Positions 33,049 through 40,870 of a stretch of DNA of 64,000 bases are shown here, piece after piece (position 1 is the stretch's first letter; each line of letters begins with the position of its first letter). The DNA lies in IMG/VR virus record IMGVR_UViG_3300029922_000014, positions 1-64,000 of that record; one strand, given 5' to 3'. This DNA comes from a virus. A program made the translations under genes and the position numbers. The notes beneath the pieces are model-generated. The model did not search any database. It had not been told where the DNA came from and saw only the letters and a list, made by a program, of their open reading frames with translations.

Positions 33049-33820
33049 AAAAGTCCGCGGTGATGGGTAACCCCAGTACCCGCGGCATCTGGCACGCCTG
33101 ACAATCGAGGTTGAGCTTCAGGTTGACGCCGGTCTCGACCGCGTCGAGGGCATCGACCATCGCGTAGGTGTCGGGCATGTCGAGGTCGACGATCCAGTGC
33201 TCCGTCTGCACGATGTCGGTCGGCTTGACGTCGTCGATGCTGACGATCTGGCGCGCGAGACGGTGCATCAGGCTGGTGTCTTCGACCTTGCCGGTGACGT
33301 TCTTCATGCGCTTGGCCGCCTGGGCAACCACCTTCTCGTCGGTTCCGCGCAGGAAGCGCAGTTCGACCTTCTTTCCGCATTCGGGCAGCATGCAAACGAC
33401 GGGTTCGACGAACGTCGGCCACGGTTCATTGGTGGCGGGGTTGACGGCATCGCCTTCCATGTGGCAGTCGAGTTTGCCGAGGTCGAAGTTCTTGACCATG
33501 TTGATGTGCGGGCAGTGCTGGCACTTCCAGTTGAAGTTGTAGCCCGCGGTCGGGAAGGTCCAGCGGCGCAGCGCCAACAAGATGGCAAAGCGATCGGACA
33601 TCAGCAGGTCGCGTTGCGGGAACTTGTTCGGCAGGATGGTGCAGTTGTCGATGATGACTGCGGCGCGGTCCTGATCGGCGGAGGCTTCCGATTCGAGGGC
33701 AATCAATTCGCCCGTCTTCATCTTGCGGATGGTGACCTTGCCGTCGGGAATCTTGCCTTCATACAGGCGGCCACGCGACGGCAGCGTGATTTCGAGAGTC
33801 GGAACGGGTTGGGTACCCAT
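33023..33820 (-). CDS. Tail assembly chaperone (T4 gp26-like), short form
   Basis: 265 residues from the ATG at 33820, which has AAGGGA upstream. The opening TLEITLPSRGRLYEGKIPDGKVTIRKMKTGELIAL resembles the T4 gp26 baseplate/chaperone family. CQHCPH and CMLPECGKK, plus CQACQMP near the end, look like zinc ligands. The gene ends ADFFRPAASKR; a fraction of ribosomes should shift at GAC TTT TTT and add the 68-residue tail at 32842-33048. These proteins coat the tape measure before tube assembly. Confidence 0.8.
   Translation of the reverse strand: MGTQPVPTLEITLPSRGRLYEGKIPDGKVTIRKMKTGELIALESEASADQDRAAVIIDNCTILPNKFPQRDLLMSDRFAILLALRRWTFPTAGYNFNWKCQHCPHINMVKNFDLGKLDCHMEGDAVNPATNEPWPTFVEPVVCMLPECGKKVELRFLRGTDEKVVAQAAKRMKNVTGKVEDTSLMHRLARQIVSIDDVKPTDIVQTEHWIVDLDMPDTYAMVDALDAVETGVNLKLNLDCQACQMPRVLGLPITADFFRPAASKR
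33047..33052 (-). other. Slippery T6 run, programmed frameshift site
   Basis: GAC TTT TTT CG on the minus strand, 22 bases before the zero-frame stop. Reaching the extension frame needs a -2 or +1 change. Phe-tRNA re-pairing on T6 allows -2, the type described for phage Mu tail chaperones. Confidence 0.65.
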
Positions 33821-33871
33821 GGTCGTTTCCCTTCCCGGCACTGCCGGGGGATCGGGTGATGATCAAACGCA

Positions 33872-33886
33872 GCGCCGCATCGGCGC
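33872..33886 (-). terminator. Possible weak terminator or attenuator
   Basis: A GCGCCG-ATG-CGGCGC hairpin between the tube gene's stop (33894) and the chaperone start (33820). It is followed by only a short T run, so partial termination after the highly expressed tube gene is plausible. Confidence 0.4.
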
Positions 33887-33893
33887 CTAAAAC

Positions 33894-34436
33894 TTAGACG
33901 TAGCCGTCGGCCTCGATCGCCTTGTCGATGGCCAGGGTCAGCGAAACGCTGATCTTGTCCTCGCCGCCCATTTCGATCTCGCCGTGCGAGAAGGCGCTGG
34001 GCCACACACTCTGAAGCGTGTACCGACGCAGGTTGCTGCCGTCGGGGGCGAAGAGGTCGATGTGGCCGGGCTTGGCGTAATTCTGCTTGAGGCCCACGGT
34101 GCCGGTGCGCGGATCGTACACCTGACGCCGCCACGCCAGGAGCAGCGAGACGGTGTTGTAGTTCAGGTATTCGCGGAAGGTTGCGGTGATGTCCTCGTAT
34201 TCGGGCAGGCCGGCAAACTTGCGCTTCTCGTTGAGGTACGCGACCATCGTCGGGCTGTTGGTGACCGACGGCAGCGAAAAGCCGTTGAGCGACAGCGTCA
34301 GGACGTTGTCGTTCGAGGTCAAACCGTCGCCACCGATTCCGGTGACGTACAGCAAACCACCAGCGGCACTCTGCGGCTCCTGAAGGTTCGCAGCGTCCAA
34401 GACGCCCGACAGGAAATTGGTATCGGAAGCAACCAT
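33894..34436 (-). CDS. Tail tube protein, T4 gp19-like
   Basis: 180 residues. Size, position after the sheath gene, and motifs NVLTLSLNGFSLPSV, AFREYLNYN-like TATFREYLNYN, and VYDPRTGTVG fit the gp19/tube fold. Hexamers of this protein stack into the inner tube. ATG with AAGGA. Confidence 0.85.
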   Translation of the reverse strand: MVASDTNFLSGVLDAANLQEPQSAAGGLLYVTGIGGDGLTSNDNVLTLSLNGFSLPSVTNSPTMVAYLNEKRKFAGLPEYEDITATFREYLNYNTVSLLLAWRRQVYDPRTGTVGLKQNYAKPGHIDLFAPDGSNLRRYTLQSVWPSAFSHGEIEMGGEDKISVSLTLAIDKAIEADGYV

Positions 34437-34456
34437 GGGAGTTCCTTCGGGTCAGA

Positions 34457-36724
34457 TCAGGCAGTGGGCAGGGTAAGCGAAGCGCCGGTGGGCAGCAGGG
34501 TCACGTCGAGTTCGATCACCTCGGCGGTGTCGAACGGAACGATGAAGAGCTTGGCCTTCATCGTCTTGTTCTGCTGCTGGAGCACCGGGTTGGTGGTCGC
34601 GTCGCAGATGACGTAGAACTGGTCGAGACCGCCGGCCGACTTGAGGCTGGAGAGCCCCGGGTTGACCAAGTCCTGGAGACGCTTCCAGGTGGTCGGGCTG
34701 TTCGGGCGGAAGTCGAGGATCCGCACCGCGGTGGCGCACAGCTTCTCAGCGTACAACAGCATGCGCCGGATCGCCACCTCGTTGAGCGCGCTGGAGACGC
34801 GCGATAGGGTGCGATTGGCGTACACCGTGAGCCCATCGCCGGTGGCGACGAGGTTCAGGATGTAGTTCACGCGGTTGACGATGTTGACGAGATTGCCCTG
34901 ATCACCGGGGTTCGGGCTGTATTCGACCTTGAGTCCGTTGACGTGGCCACGTTCGATGCCGGCCGGGGCCGCCCATGGACCGACTTGACTGTCGTTGAAC
35001 GCGAAGACCGCAGCGGCCGAAGCCGACGGCGGCAGCCAGATGTACGTCTGGTTGTATGCGTCGTAGTACTGGACCCAGGACCAGTACAGGGCGCCATAGC
35101 TCGAATTGAGCGGCGCAGTGGGGGCGTTGGCGATGTAACCGGCGAGACCGTTGTGCCAGTCCACGACCTGCTGGACCGACAGGCCAAAGGGCGGATCGAC
35201 GAGATAGATGAAGTCACCGCGGGTCTGGGCCAGGGTCAGGGCGGCGTTGATCACCGCCTGATTGGTGATGCCTGGAATGGCCAGGACGTTGAACTCGACC
35301 ACGTTGGGGTCTTGGAGAGCCTGAAGCCCGGTGGCCGACTGCCCCGAAACCGTGCCGATGTAGTCGGCGGCGGTCAGGTTGGCGATGCCGTCGGCGCCGG
35401 TGGTGGTGGTGCCGAGAACGTACGTCCCCGGGGTGACCACGCCCGCAACGAGGGTGAGCGAGGACAGGTACGCAGACGGACCGACTTCGTTCGGGATGCC
35501 CTGCACCAGCACGGTGTCGATGAAGCGCGCATTGCCGGCGGTCAGCGACAGGTTGTGGAACTGTTCCACCGGAGCCAGCGCGTTGGTGCCGAGGCTGCCT
35601 TGGGGGTACGACACGAGGATGTCGATGTTGCCCGCAGGAGCGCCGAGGATGACCGTCGGTTGGATCAGGACGCTGATGGCGTTGCCCCAGGTTCCCGGGG
35701 TGAACGCGGACAGCATGACGATGCTGGCGCCGGTTCCGGTCGTTGCAGCGGCGCCACCGGACATGCCGGTGATGATCTGCGTGACGGCCGAACCGTAGAG
35801 GTGCGTGTTTCCGTCCGTACCCACCACGGCTGCCCGCAGGCTCGCCAGCGGCGCATTGGTGCTGATGTTGGTCGCGACATAGCCGAGCAACGTGGCGGCG
35901 TTGATCGCCAGCACGAGGCTCGCCAGGGTGACATAAGCCGTGCTGCCGATCGGAACGGCGATGTGACCGCCACCGGGAGTGGTGTTGGTGAACTCGAAGA
36001 TGGTCTCGGGACTGCCATTGGTCGCGGTGATGATCAACGACGACGCAGCGATGGCAGCGAGCAGGTTCAGGAACGTCGCGTAGGCGTTGGTGCCGATGAG
36101 AACCTGATTGCCCGTGGGGCCAGACGCCACGAAGGTGAAGGTCACCGGGGTCACACCATCGCTGATGACCAGCGTGTCTGCCGCAGTCGGATTCGCACCG
36201 GCGATGAAACGGATCGAACCGGAAGCGGCAACGAGCGAGGTGCCACCGGACATGCCTGCAACGAGCAGAGCAGCCGAGGTGGTGGTGATCGCGACGTTGC
36301 CGGCGGTGCCAGGGGCGTTGCGCGTGAGCAGGACGGTGGGGATCTGCCGGGGGATTGACAGCGTGTCACCGGTGGTCGGATTCGCAGCGAGTCCGACGGT
36401 GCCAGTGGCGTAGGTGGCAGCGGCGGAACCGGTGAAGCCAGGAATGGTGGTCTCAGCGGCAGCGGCGTCGCTATGGGCGACACGCACATACTGGAGGTTG
36501 ATGCCTTCGGCCAGGGGCGGAATGCAGGACTGGATACCGTAGTCGTTCAGGACCGGCGGACCGAACTTGTTGACGAGATCCTGCTGACTGGTGCATTCAG
36601 TCGGCACGCCGATCGGACCCTTCGTGGCACCGCCCATGACGACGATGTTGGTGAGGCCGAGAGCGGGCGCGTACTGCGACCAGTCATATTCCTTGACGTA
36701 GATACCGGCGGGCTGGAATGCCAT
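34457..36724 (-). CDS. Tail sheath protein
   Basis: 755 residues. The N-terminus (AGIYVKEYDWSQYAPA, VVMGGATKGPIGVPTECTS) and C-terminus (YANRTLSRVSSALNEVAIRRMLLYAEKLC, PTTWKRLQDLVNPGLSSL, VICDATTNPV) contain the conserved sheath core; LVDPPFGLSVQQVVDWHNGLAGY is also typical. A long beta-rich insertion of about 250 residues after position 105 probably projects from the sheath surface. The insertion carries a palindrome copy read as D-T-L-S-I. ATG with AAGGA. Confidence 0.93.
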   Translation of the reverse strand: MAFQPAGIYVKEYDWSQYAPALGLTNIVVMGGATKGPIGVPTECTSQQDLVNKFGPPVLNDYGIQSCIPPLAEGINLQYVRVAHSDAAAAETTIPGFTGSAAATYATGTVGLAANPTTGDTLSIPRQIPTVLLTRNAPGTAGNVAITTTSAALLVAGMSGGTSLVAASGSIRFIAGANPTAADTLVISDGVTPVTFTFVASGPTGNQVLIGTNAYATFLNLLAAIAASSLIITATNGSPETIFEFTNTTPGGGHIAVPIGSTAYVTLASLVLAINAATLLGYVATNISTNAPLASLRAAVVGTDGNTHLYGSAVTQIITGMSGGAAATTGTGASIVMLSAFTPGTWGNAISVLIQPTVILGAPAGNIDILVSYPQGSLGTNALAPVEQFHNLSLTAGNARFIDTVLVQGIPNEVGPSAYLSSLTLVAGVVTPGTYVLGTTTTGADGIANLTAADYIGTVSGQSATGLQALQDPNVVEFNVLAIPGITNQAVINAALTLAQTRGDFIYLVDPPFGLSVQQVVDWHNGLAGYIANAPTAPLNSSYGALYWSWVQYYDAYNQTYIWLPPSASAAAVFAFNDSQVGPWAAPAGIERGHVNGLKVEYSPNPGDQGNLVNIVNRVNYILNLVATGDGLTVYANRTLSRVSSALNEVAIRRMLLYAEKLCATAVRILDFRPNSPTTWKRLQDLVNPGLSSLKSAGGLDQFYVICDATTNPVLQQQNKTMKAKLFIVPFDTAEVIELDVTLLPTGASLTLPTA
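36354..36370. repeat. 17 bp palindrome, imperfect intragenic copy
   Basis: ATTGACA-GCG-TGTCACC; the last two bases of one arm deviate. Inside the sheath gene, read D-T-L-S-I. Confidence 0.7.
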
Positions 36725-36744
36725 ATGCGTGTTCCTTCGTCAGG

Positions 36745-36936
36745 TCAGGCTGGGATCTTGGTGAGATGACCGCGAGCGATCAGGGTCTCGGTGTACTCGG
36801 TCAGGTCGGAAGCGGAATAGGCGGCCGAGGTCGCGTTGGCACCCAACTTCACCTCGGCCACGGCACTGTCCTTGCGGATGGAGATGGTGATCATCTGCGT
36901 GCGGCGGTTGACGAGACGGAAGGTGGAAGAAGCCAT
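36745..36936 (-). CDS. Hypothetical small protein before the sheath gene
   Basis: 63 residues from the ATG at 36936, with AAAGG upstream. Compact alternating hydrophobic pattern (MITISIRKDSAVAEVKLG, TEYTETLIARGHLTKIP), possibly a small alpha/beta protein. It is conserved in position between tail-terminator-like and sheath genes but not recognised. Confidence 0.7.
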   Translation of the reverse strand: MASSTFRLVNRRTQMITISIRKDSAVAEVKLGANATSAAYSASDLTEYTETLIARGHLTKIPA

Positions 36937-36947
36937 GTGCAAACCTT

Positions 36948-38711
36948 TCAGACTTGGTTGCCGCTGTACCCGCCAAGGTAGACCTGCGCTCCGACGTTCG
37001 CAAGGAGCACAGCGGTCGGGGTTCGGGCAACGATTGTTCCGGCAACAGGTTGGATAAGCGCGGCCATACCGACGTTGACGGCAGGATCCACCGCTTGGCT
37101 GTTGGTGAACGTCGGAGATGTGTCGTCGTCCACGTCAAAATAGCCGGAAGCCGATCCCGATGCGAGCGTAGCCAAGATCAGGAGCGGCGAGTTCGGCAGA
37201 CCTGTCCAGGTATACCACGTCTCGCCGCCGACCGCGGTCACTGTCGTAGGCGGTACCTGCGTTCCGGCATGGATCTGACGAATGACGATGTTCGATACCC
37301 AGAAGTTGGCGGCGACATTCGCACCGGCAATGGTCGCAAAGATCGTCGGCGCATTGCAGACCACGAAGAGGTGGACCTTCTTCGGGATCGGAGCGGCCGG
37401 CAGCGGCTTCGCGTAACTGGAGGTGTTGGCACCCTGAACAGTGACCGCACCGAACACCGGCTTCGTGTCGGCGGCAGAGGTGAAGGTATAGGTGAAGGTA
37501 TTCGCGCCAGTGACGGTGATGACGAATGCGCCATTGTACGCACGTGGCTGCGCACCGCAGACGGTGACCGTCGAACCGTTGGGAAGACCGTGCGGCGCAG
37601 TGGTGGTTGCAGTCACGGTGATTGTTCCGGAAGCGAACGCCTTGGTCAGCGTCACGCCAAGAATCGGCGTCGGCGTCTGCCCCAAGAGCAACGTCACCGG
37701 CTGGTCGGAAACGTAGGTGAAGCTGATTGACACGATGTCATTCGACGTCGCGAAGTCAGGAACGATGATCCGTTGGATGATCGGCACGGTGTCGGTTGGT
37801 GCATCCACCGTCATCAGCAGCGTCCCAACAGGAAAGTTTCCGCGGGTGACCTGAGCGATGGTCGCCTCCCCGGTGACCGGCCATTTGACGCTGATCATGT
37901 CGGTGTTGTACGGGATGCTGAACAGATTGTCGGTCTGGTACGCGTAGCTGCCCACAGCATCTGCCACCGCAGGAACATCCGTGGGCGCGGCATTCGGATC
38001 GGGCAGGATGACATCGAAGCCGATCGCCTGCACCTGCGGTGCTTCAGGCGCAGATTTGAACATCATCCACGTGCGCAGGTTGAAACTGTATTCGGTGCGC
38101 AGATAGCGGTAATCATCTCCTTCGAGATCAGAGAGGTCGGAGGACCCCTCATAGCGCAGGCGCTGATTCATCAGGCCCCAGGGCTGGCGATGCATCACGG
38201 GCAGCAGCCATTCGTTGTGTGCCAGTCCTGGGTATGAGCCAAAGAAGGACAGGAACCATTCCTTGATCACAGCTTCGGTGTTGCGGTTGAGACACCACGC
38301 GGTGACGGTGTACGTGGTGGTGTAGTGTCCTGGCCACTCATGTGGGATGTATTGCCCGGTCACCGGGTTGTAATCTCCGGCCTCGAACATCTTTGCAGGA
38401 CCGGCCAGTTCAGGATCGGGCTGCGGTTCACCGCGCTCAAAGGTCAGCATCGGCAGCGGAAACACAGAGAAGTCCTTGGCATTCGCCGTTGCACCTTTTC
38501 CTGTGGTGGTGATCCAGCCGGTGGTGACCAGCGTATCGACAATGGTGGCGTATTCGCGGGCGGGGCTGCCTTGAATGATCAGGATCGGAACTTGGTTCTT
38601 GGCGACGCCGTGATCGGTCTGGTCGTAATCGACGAGCAGCCCTTGCAGCCACTTCACGATGGCGAAGTCGTGGATCCGGAGCGTATCTTCGTAGGTGGTC
38701 TGTTGGGCCAT
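36948..38711 (-). CDS. Tail/neck structural protein with inserted Ig-like module
   Basis: 587 residues. The N-terminal about 240 residues (LRIHDFAIVKWLQGLLVDY, YTVTAWCLNRNTEAVIKEWFLSFFG, LRTEYSFNLRTWMMF) look like a virion protein related to tail completion or a T4 gp15-like terminator, but I cannot assign it firmly. The rest is beta-rich, with one Ig-like module at about residues 355-425 (HGLPNGSTVTVCGAQPRAYNG and NTFTYTF). ATG with GAGGAT; a palindrome lies 18 bases before the start. Confidence 0.68.
   Translation of the reverse strand: MAQQTTYEDTLRIHDFAIVKWLQGLLVDYDQTDHGVAKNQVPILIIQGSPAREYATIVDTLVTTGWITTTGKGATANAKDFSVFPLPMLTFERGEPQPDPELAGPAKMFEAGDYNPVTGQYIPHEWPGHYTTTYTVTAWCLNRNTEAVIKEWFLSFFGSYPGLAHNEWLLPVMHRQPWGLMNQRLRYEGSSDLSDLEGDDYRYLRTEYSFNLRTWMMFKSAPEAPQVQAIGFDVILPDPNAAPTDVPAVADAVGSYAYQTDNLFSIPYNTDMISVKWPVTGEATIAQVTRGNFPVGTLLMTVDAPTDTVPIIQRIIVPDFATSNDIVSISFTYVSDQPVTLLLGQTPTPILGVTLTKAFASGTITVTATTTAPHGLPNGSTVTVCGAQPRAYNGAFVITVTGANTFTYTFTSAADTKPVFGAVTVQGANTSSYAKPLPAAPIPKKVHLFVVCNAPTIFATIAGANVAANFWVSNIVIRQIHAGTQVPPTTVTAVGGETWYTWTGLPNSPLLILATLASGSASGYFDVDDDTSPTFTNSQAVDPAVNVGMAALIQPVAGTIVARTPTAVLLANVGAQVYLGGYSGNQV
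37440..37640 (-). repeat. Ig-like module copy in the 36948-38711 gene
   Basis: Shares the GTATAGGTGAAGGT DNA core with the copies in the baseplate genes 13-18 kb away. Confidence 0.75.
37726..37742. repeat. 17 bp palindrome, intragenic copy
   Basis: ATTGACA-CGA-TGTCATT inside 36948-38711, read as N-D-I-V-S-I. Confidence 0.85.
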
Positions 38712-38729
38712 GGCTTCATCCTCTCACCA

Positions 38730-38746
38730 ATTGACACGATGTCAGT
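38730..38746. repeat. 17 bp palindrome at a gene junction
   Basis: ATTGACA-CGA-TGTCAGT. It supplies the TGA stop of the gene 38742-39197 and lies 18 bases upstream of the ATG at 38711. Confidence 0.9.
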
Positions 38747-39197
38747 GCGCAACCACTGCACGTCCAAGAGCGGGTTCGATCGGGCGTCCGTCGAGAAGCG
38801 ACTTCACCTGCATGACGTCGAGCATGGCGTGTGTGCGAAGCCAGAGCAGGTATTCAGACGCGTTGATGTAGGCGCGGTTCATGCCAAGAGGGGTGCGCAT
38901 CGGAATTGGCGATTGGCCGATAACGTCCACCAGGAAAAGCGTCCCTGATATACCGTAGCTGCGACGGTTCTCGGCGGTCTGAAGCAAGGCGTTCTTGGCA
39001 CCAAGGAGGATGCACATGCAGTGGTGCCACATCGGCTTCTCGCGGTCGGTGAGTTCGAGCGCCTGCAAGCCGTCGAGGTCGATGACCTTTTCGACGCTGA
39101 CCCCAAAACGGAGGTCAACGCGCATGAGCACGGAACCGTGGCCTTCGACGCGCAGGATCTTCCCGGCGTACACCGCAGGTGGGAGTTGGATGGCCAT
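38742..39197 (-). CDS. Nuclease-fold (SNase-like) neck-region protein
   Basis: 151 residues from the ATG at 39197, which shares a base with the preceding TGA. The segment YAGKILRVEGHGSVLMRVD-LRFGVSVEKVIDLDGLQALEL follows the strand order and spacing of the staphylococcal-nuclease/OB fold. The catalytic Arg/Glu/Asp set is not clearly complete, so enzymatic activity is doubtful. It lies among connector genes, so a structural use of the fold is possible. Confidence 0.55.
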   Translation of the reverse strand: MAIQLPPAVYAGKILRVEGHGSVLMRVDLRFGVSVEKVIDLDGLQALELTDREKPMWHHCMCILLGAKNALLQTAENRRSYGISGTLFLVDVIGQSPIPMRTPLGMNRAYINASEYLLWLRTHAMLDVMQVKSLLDGRPIEPALGRAVVAH

Positions 39198-39778
39198 CAG
39201 GAACCCGGGCGCTTGTTTTTGACGTTGCAGGTCACGTACAGAAAGATGTTGGAGTTCTTCCACCAGCCGGATGGGCTGAACTGCATGACCGCGTACTGAT
39301 CGTCCTTCCCGTTGAACGCCCAGTTGAAGTAGTCGCCAACCTGAACGGTGACTTGCGAGGCGTCGAGAATCGAGCACGGGATGTGGATGAGCAGGTCCCA
39401 GACGCGGTCGAAACCGTATTTCTGGAGTTCGTCTTTACGTGCGTTGCGTTGCAGGCGGAAGTTCATCCAGACCGGCGGAGCGTACACCTCGACGCCGGCC
39501 GCCTTGAAGTCAGGTGAGCCGTGGGGCTGCGTCCAGACCGACATATTCGGGTCGACGGCTTCGCGCCACATGGGATCAAACGCGGTCGTTCCGGGAGCGC
39601 CAACCGGGTCCAGTTGCGCGTCTTGCGCGGTGGGATTCTTCTTGATCGCGTAGTATGCACGCCGCGGAAAGAAGCGCTTGTACTGACCTTCGATCAAGCC
39701 GATCTGGGTGCGGACGTCCTTCGCCCAGGCTTCGGGGAACTCGGTCTGTTCAGTGGGGATGCTGGGGAGATACGGCAT
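39197..39778 (-). CDS. Neck or head-tail connector protein
   Basis: 193 residues from the ATG at 39778 (MPYLPSIPTEQ), overlapping the preceding stop (TGATG). Aromatic and proline-rich (KRFFPRRAYYAIKKN, VYAPPVWMNFRLQRNARKDELQKYGFDRVWDLLIHIP). It looks like a conserved structural protein of the neck; no precise family name can be given. Confidence 0.68.
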   Translation of the reverse strand: MPYLPSIPTEQTEFPEAWAKDVRTQIGLIEGQYKRFFPRRAYYAIKKNPTAQDAQLDPVGAPGTTAFDPMWREAVDPNMSVWTQPHGSPDFKAAGVEVYAPPVWMNFRLQRNARKDELQKYGFDRVWDLLIHIPCSILDASQVTVQVGDYFNWAFNGKDDQYAVMQFSPSGWWKNSNIFLYVTCNVKNKRPGS

Positions 39779-40305
39779 CAGTGATGTCCTGCCATCGACA
39801 GCACGATGCTGCGTGTAATCATCCGGCGCAAGGTGGGCAGCATGCGTTGCATGCGATTGAACTGCGGGCGCCAATGGCGACGTGCAGGAATGCCTGCGGT
39901 GATGTTGCCATATTCCTGGATGTACGCGACCTGCGCCAACGTCAGCTTTGAGGTTGAACCGTCATAATTCACCGCGCGTACGTCCGGGTCGAATCCGATC
40001 TTGAACTCCAGGCCGCCGGCAGTGCGGGAGCGGATGACCTTGATGCCGTTCACGTAGTTGCCCCAGGCGATCATCGTCCGGGGGTCCAGATGATGGGCAT
40101 GCTTGGCTTTGACCGTCCACGGTGAGAGCTTTTTGCGTTTGAAGTCAACGAAGGCTTGCAGCCTGATGCGATCTTTAAAGTCCGTGACCTGGGACTCCGC
40201 GAAGCGCTGAATTGTGGCACCAACAGCCTCTGGAACGCCTTGCAGACGCGCTGCAACGAGCCGCCACTGTGGAATGATGTCCTTGGGGACGCGACGGACG
40301 GCCAT
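39778..40305 (-). CDS. Neck/tail-completion-like protein (HK97 gp10-like pattern)
   Basis: 175 residues, strongly basic. AFVDFKRKKLSPWTVKAKHAHHLDPRTMIAWGNYVNGI and a late segment YIQEYGNITAGIPARRHWRPQ resemble minor virion proteins of the gp10/virion-morphogenesis type, with the common [YFV]-x-E-Y-G and P-A-R-x motifs. ATG preceded by GGATAAGG. Confidence 0.65.
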   Translation of the reverse strand: MAVRRVPKDIIPQWRLVAARLQGVPEAVGATIQRFAESQVTDFKDRIRLQAFVDFKRKKLSPWTVKAKHAHHLDPRTMIAWGNYVNGIKVIRSRTAGGLEFKIGFDPDVRAVNYDGSTSKLTLAQVAYIQEYGNITAGIPARRHWRPQFNRMQRMLPTLRRMITRSIVLSMAGHH

Positions 40306-40351
40306 GGCCTTATCCGTTTGTCAGGGGAGAAGAGTTGGGTAGAGTTGCGGC

Positions 40352-40870
40352 ATGGAAAAATGGAAACCGTGCCCCAACTTCGCGCGCTACGAAGTGTCGA
40401 ACTTTGGACGCATGAGACGGGCCGTCGATATGGCACGCGGATACAAGGCGGGGGGGCTGATCCAACCAGAAGCGGACAGAGCCGGCTATCTCCGCTTTTC
40501 GCTGATCGCAGTACAGGGGGGAAAAATGGTACATCGACTTGCGCATCGACTTGTCATGGAAGCCTTCACGGGACCGCCCCCATCCCCAAAGCACGTCGTC
40601 AATCACAGGGACGGAAAAAAGCACAACAATTACCATGAGAACTTGGAGTGGACGACACACCGCGGAAATAGACTTCACGCATGCCGCGTATTGGGTTGCC
40701 GCGGTGAACGTAACGGAGGAGGCGGAAAGTTGAAAGACGCGCAGGTGCGAGAAATAAAGGAAGCTCTCCGCCAAGGCGTCATGCAAAAAACGCTCTGTGC
40801 ACAATACGGGGTCAGTAGCGCCCTTATAAGCTTTATCAATACGGGTAAGGTTTGGGCGCACGTCAGCTAA
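40352..40870 (+). CDS. Free-standing HNH homing endonuclease (plus strand)
   Basis: 172 residues, the only credible plus-strand gene. Layout: NUMOD4-like start (WKPCPNFARYEVSNFGRMRR), HNH core (HRLAHRLVMEAFTG, VVNHRDGKKHNNYHENLEWTT), then an AT-richer helix-turn-helix (DAQVREIKEALRQGVMQKTLCAQYGVSSALIS). It inserts between two neck genes, runs against all other transcription, and its TAA overlaps the TAG of the convergent gene at 40867. Base composition is lower in GC than its neighbours, a sign of transfer. Confidence 0.92.
   Translation: MEKWKPCPNFARYEVSNFGRMRRAVDMARGYKAGGLIQPEADRAGYLRFSLIAVQGGKMVHRLAHRLVMEAFTGPPPSPKHVVNHRDGKKHNNYHENLEWTTHRGNRLHACRVLGCRGERNGGGGKLKDAQVREIKEALRQGVMQKTLCAQYGVSSALISFINTGKVWAHVS

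Noticed and set aside
32826-33422. 198-codon minus-strand ORF over the chaperone end
   Set aside because: Its Arg-rich composition is that of an out-of-frame shadow. The +1/-2 frame at 32842-33048 has far better protein character.
33870-33893. Strong intrinsic terminator after the tube gene
   Set aside because: The hairpin is GC-rich but lacks a proper T tract, so it is listed only as a weak attenuator candidate.
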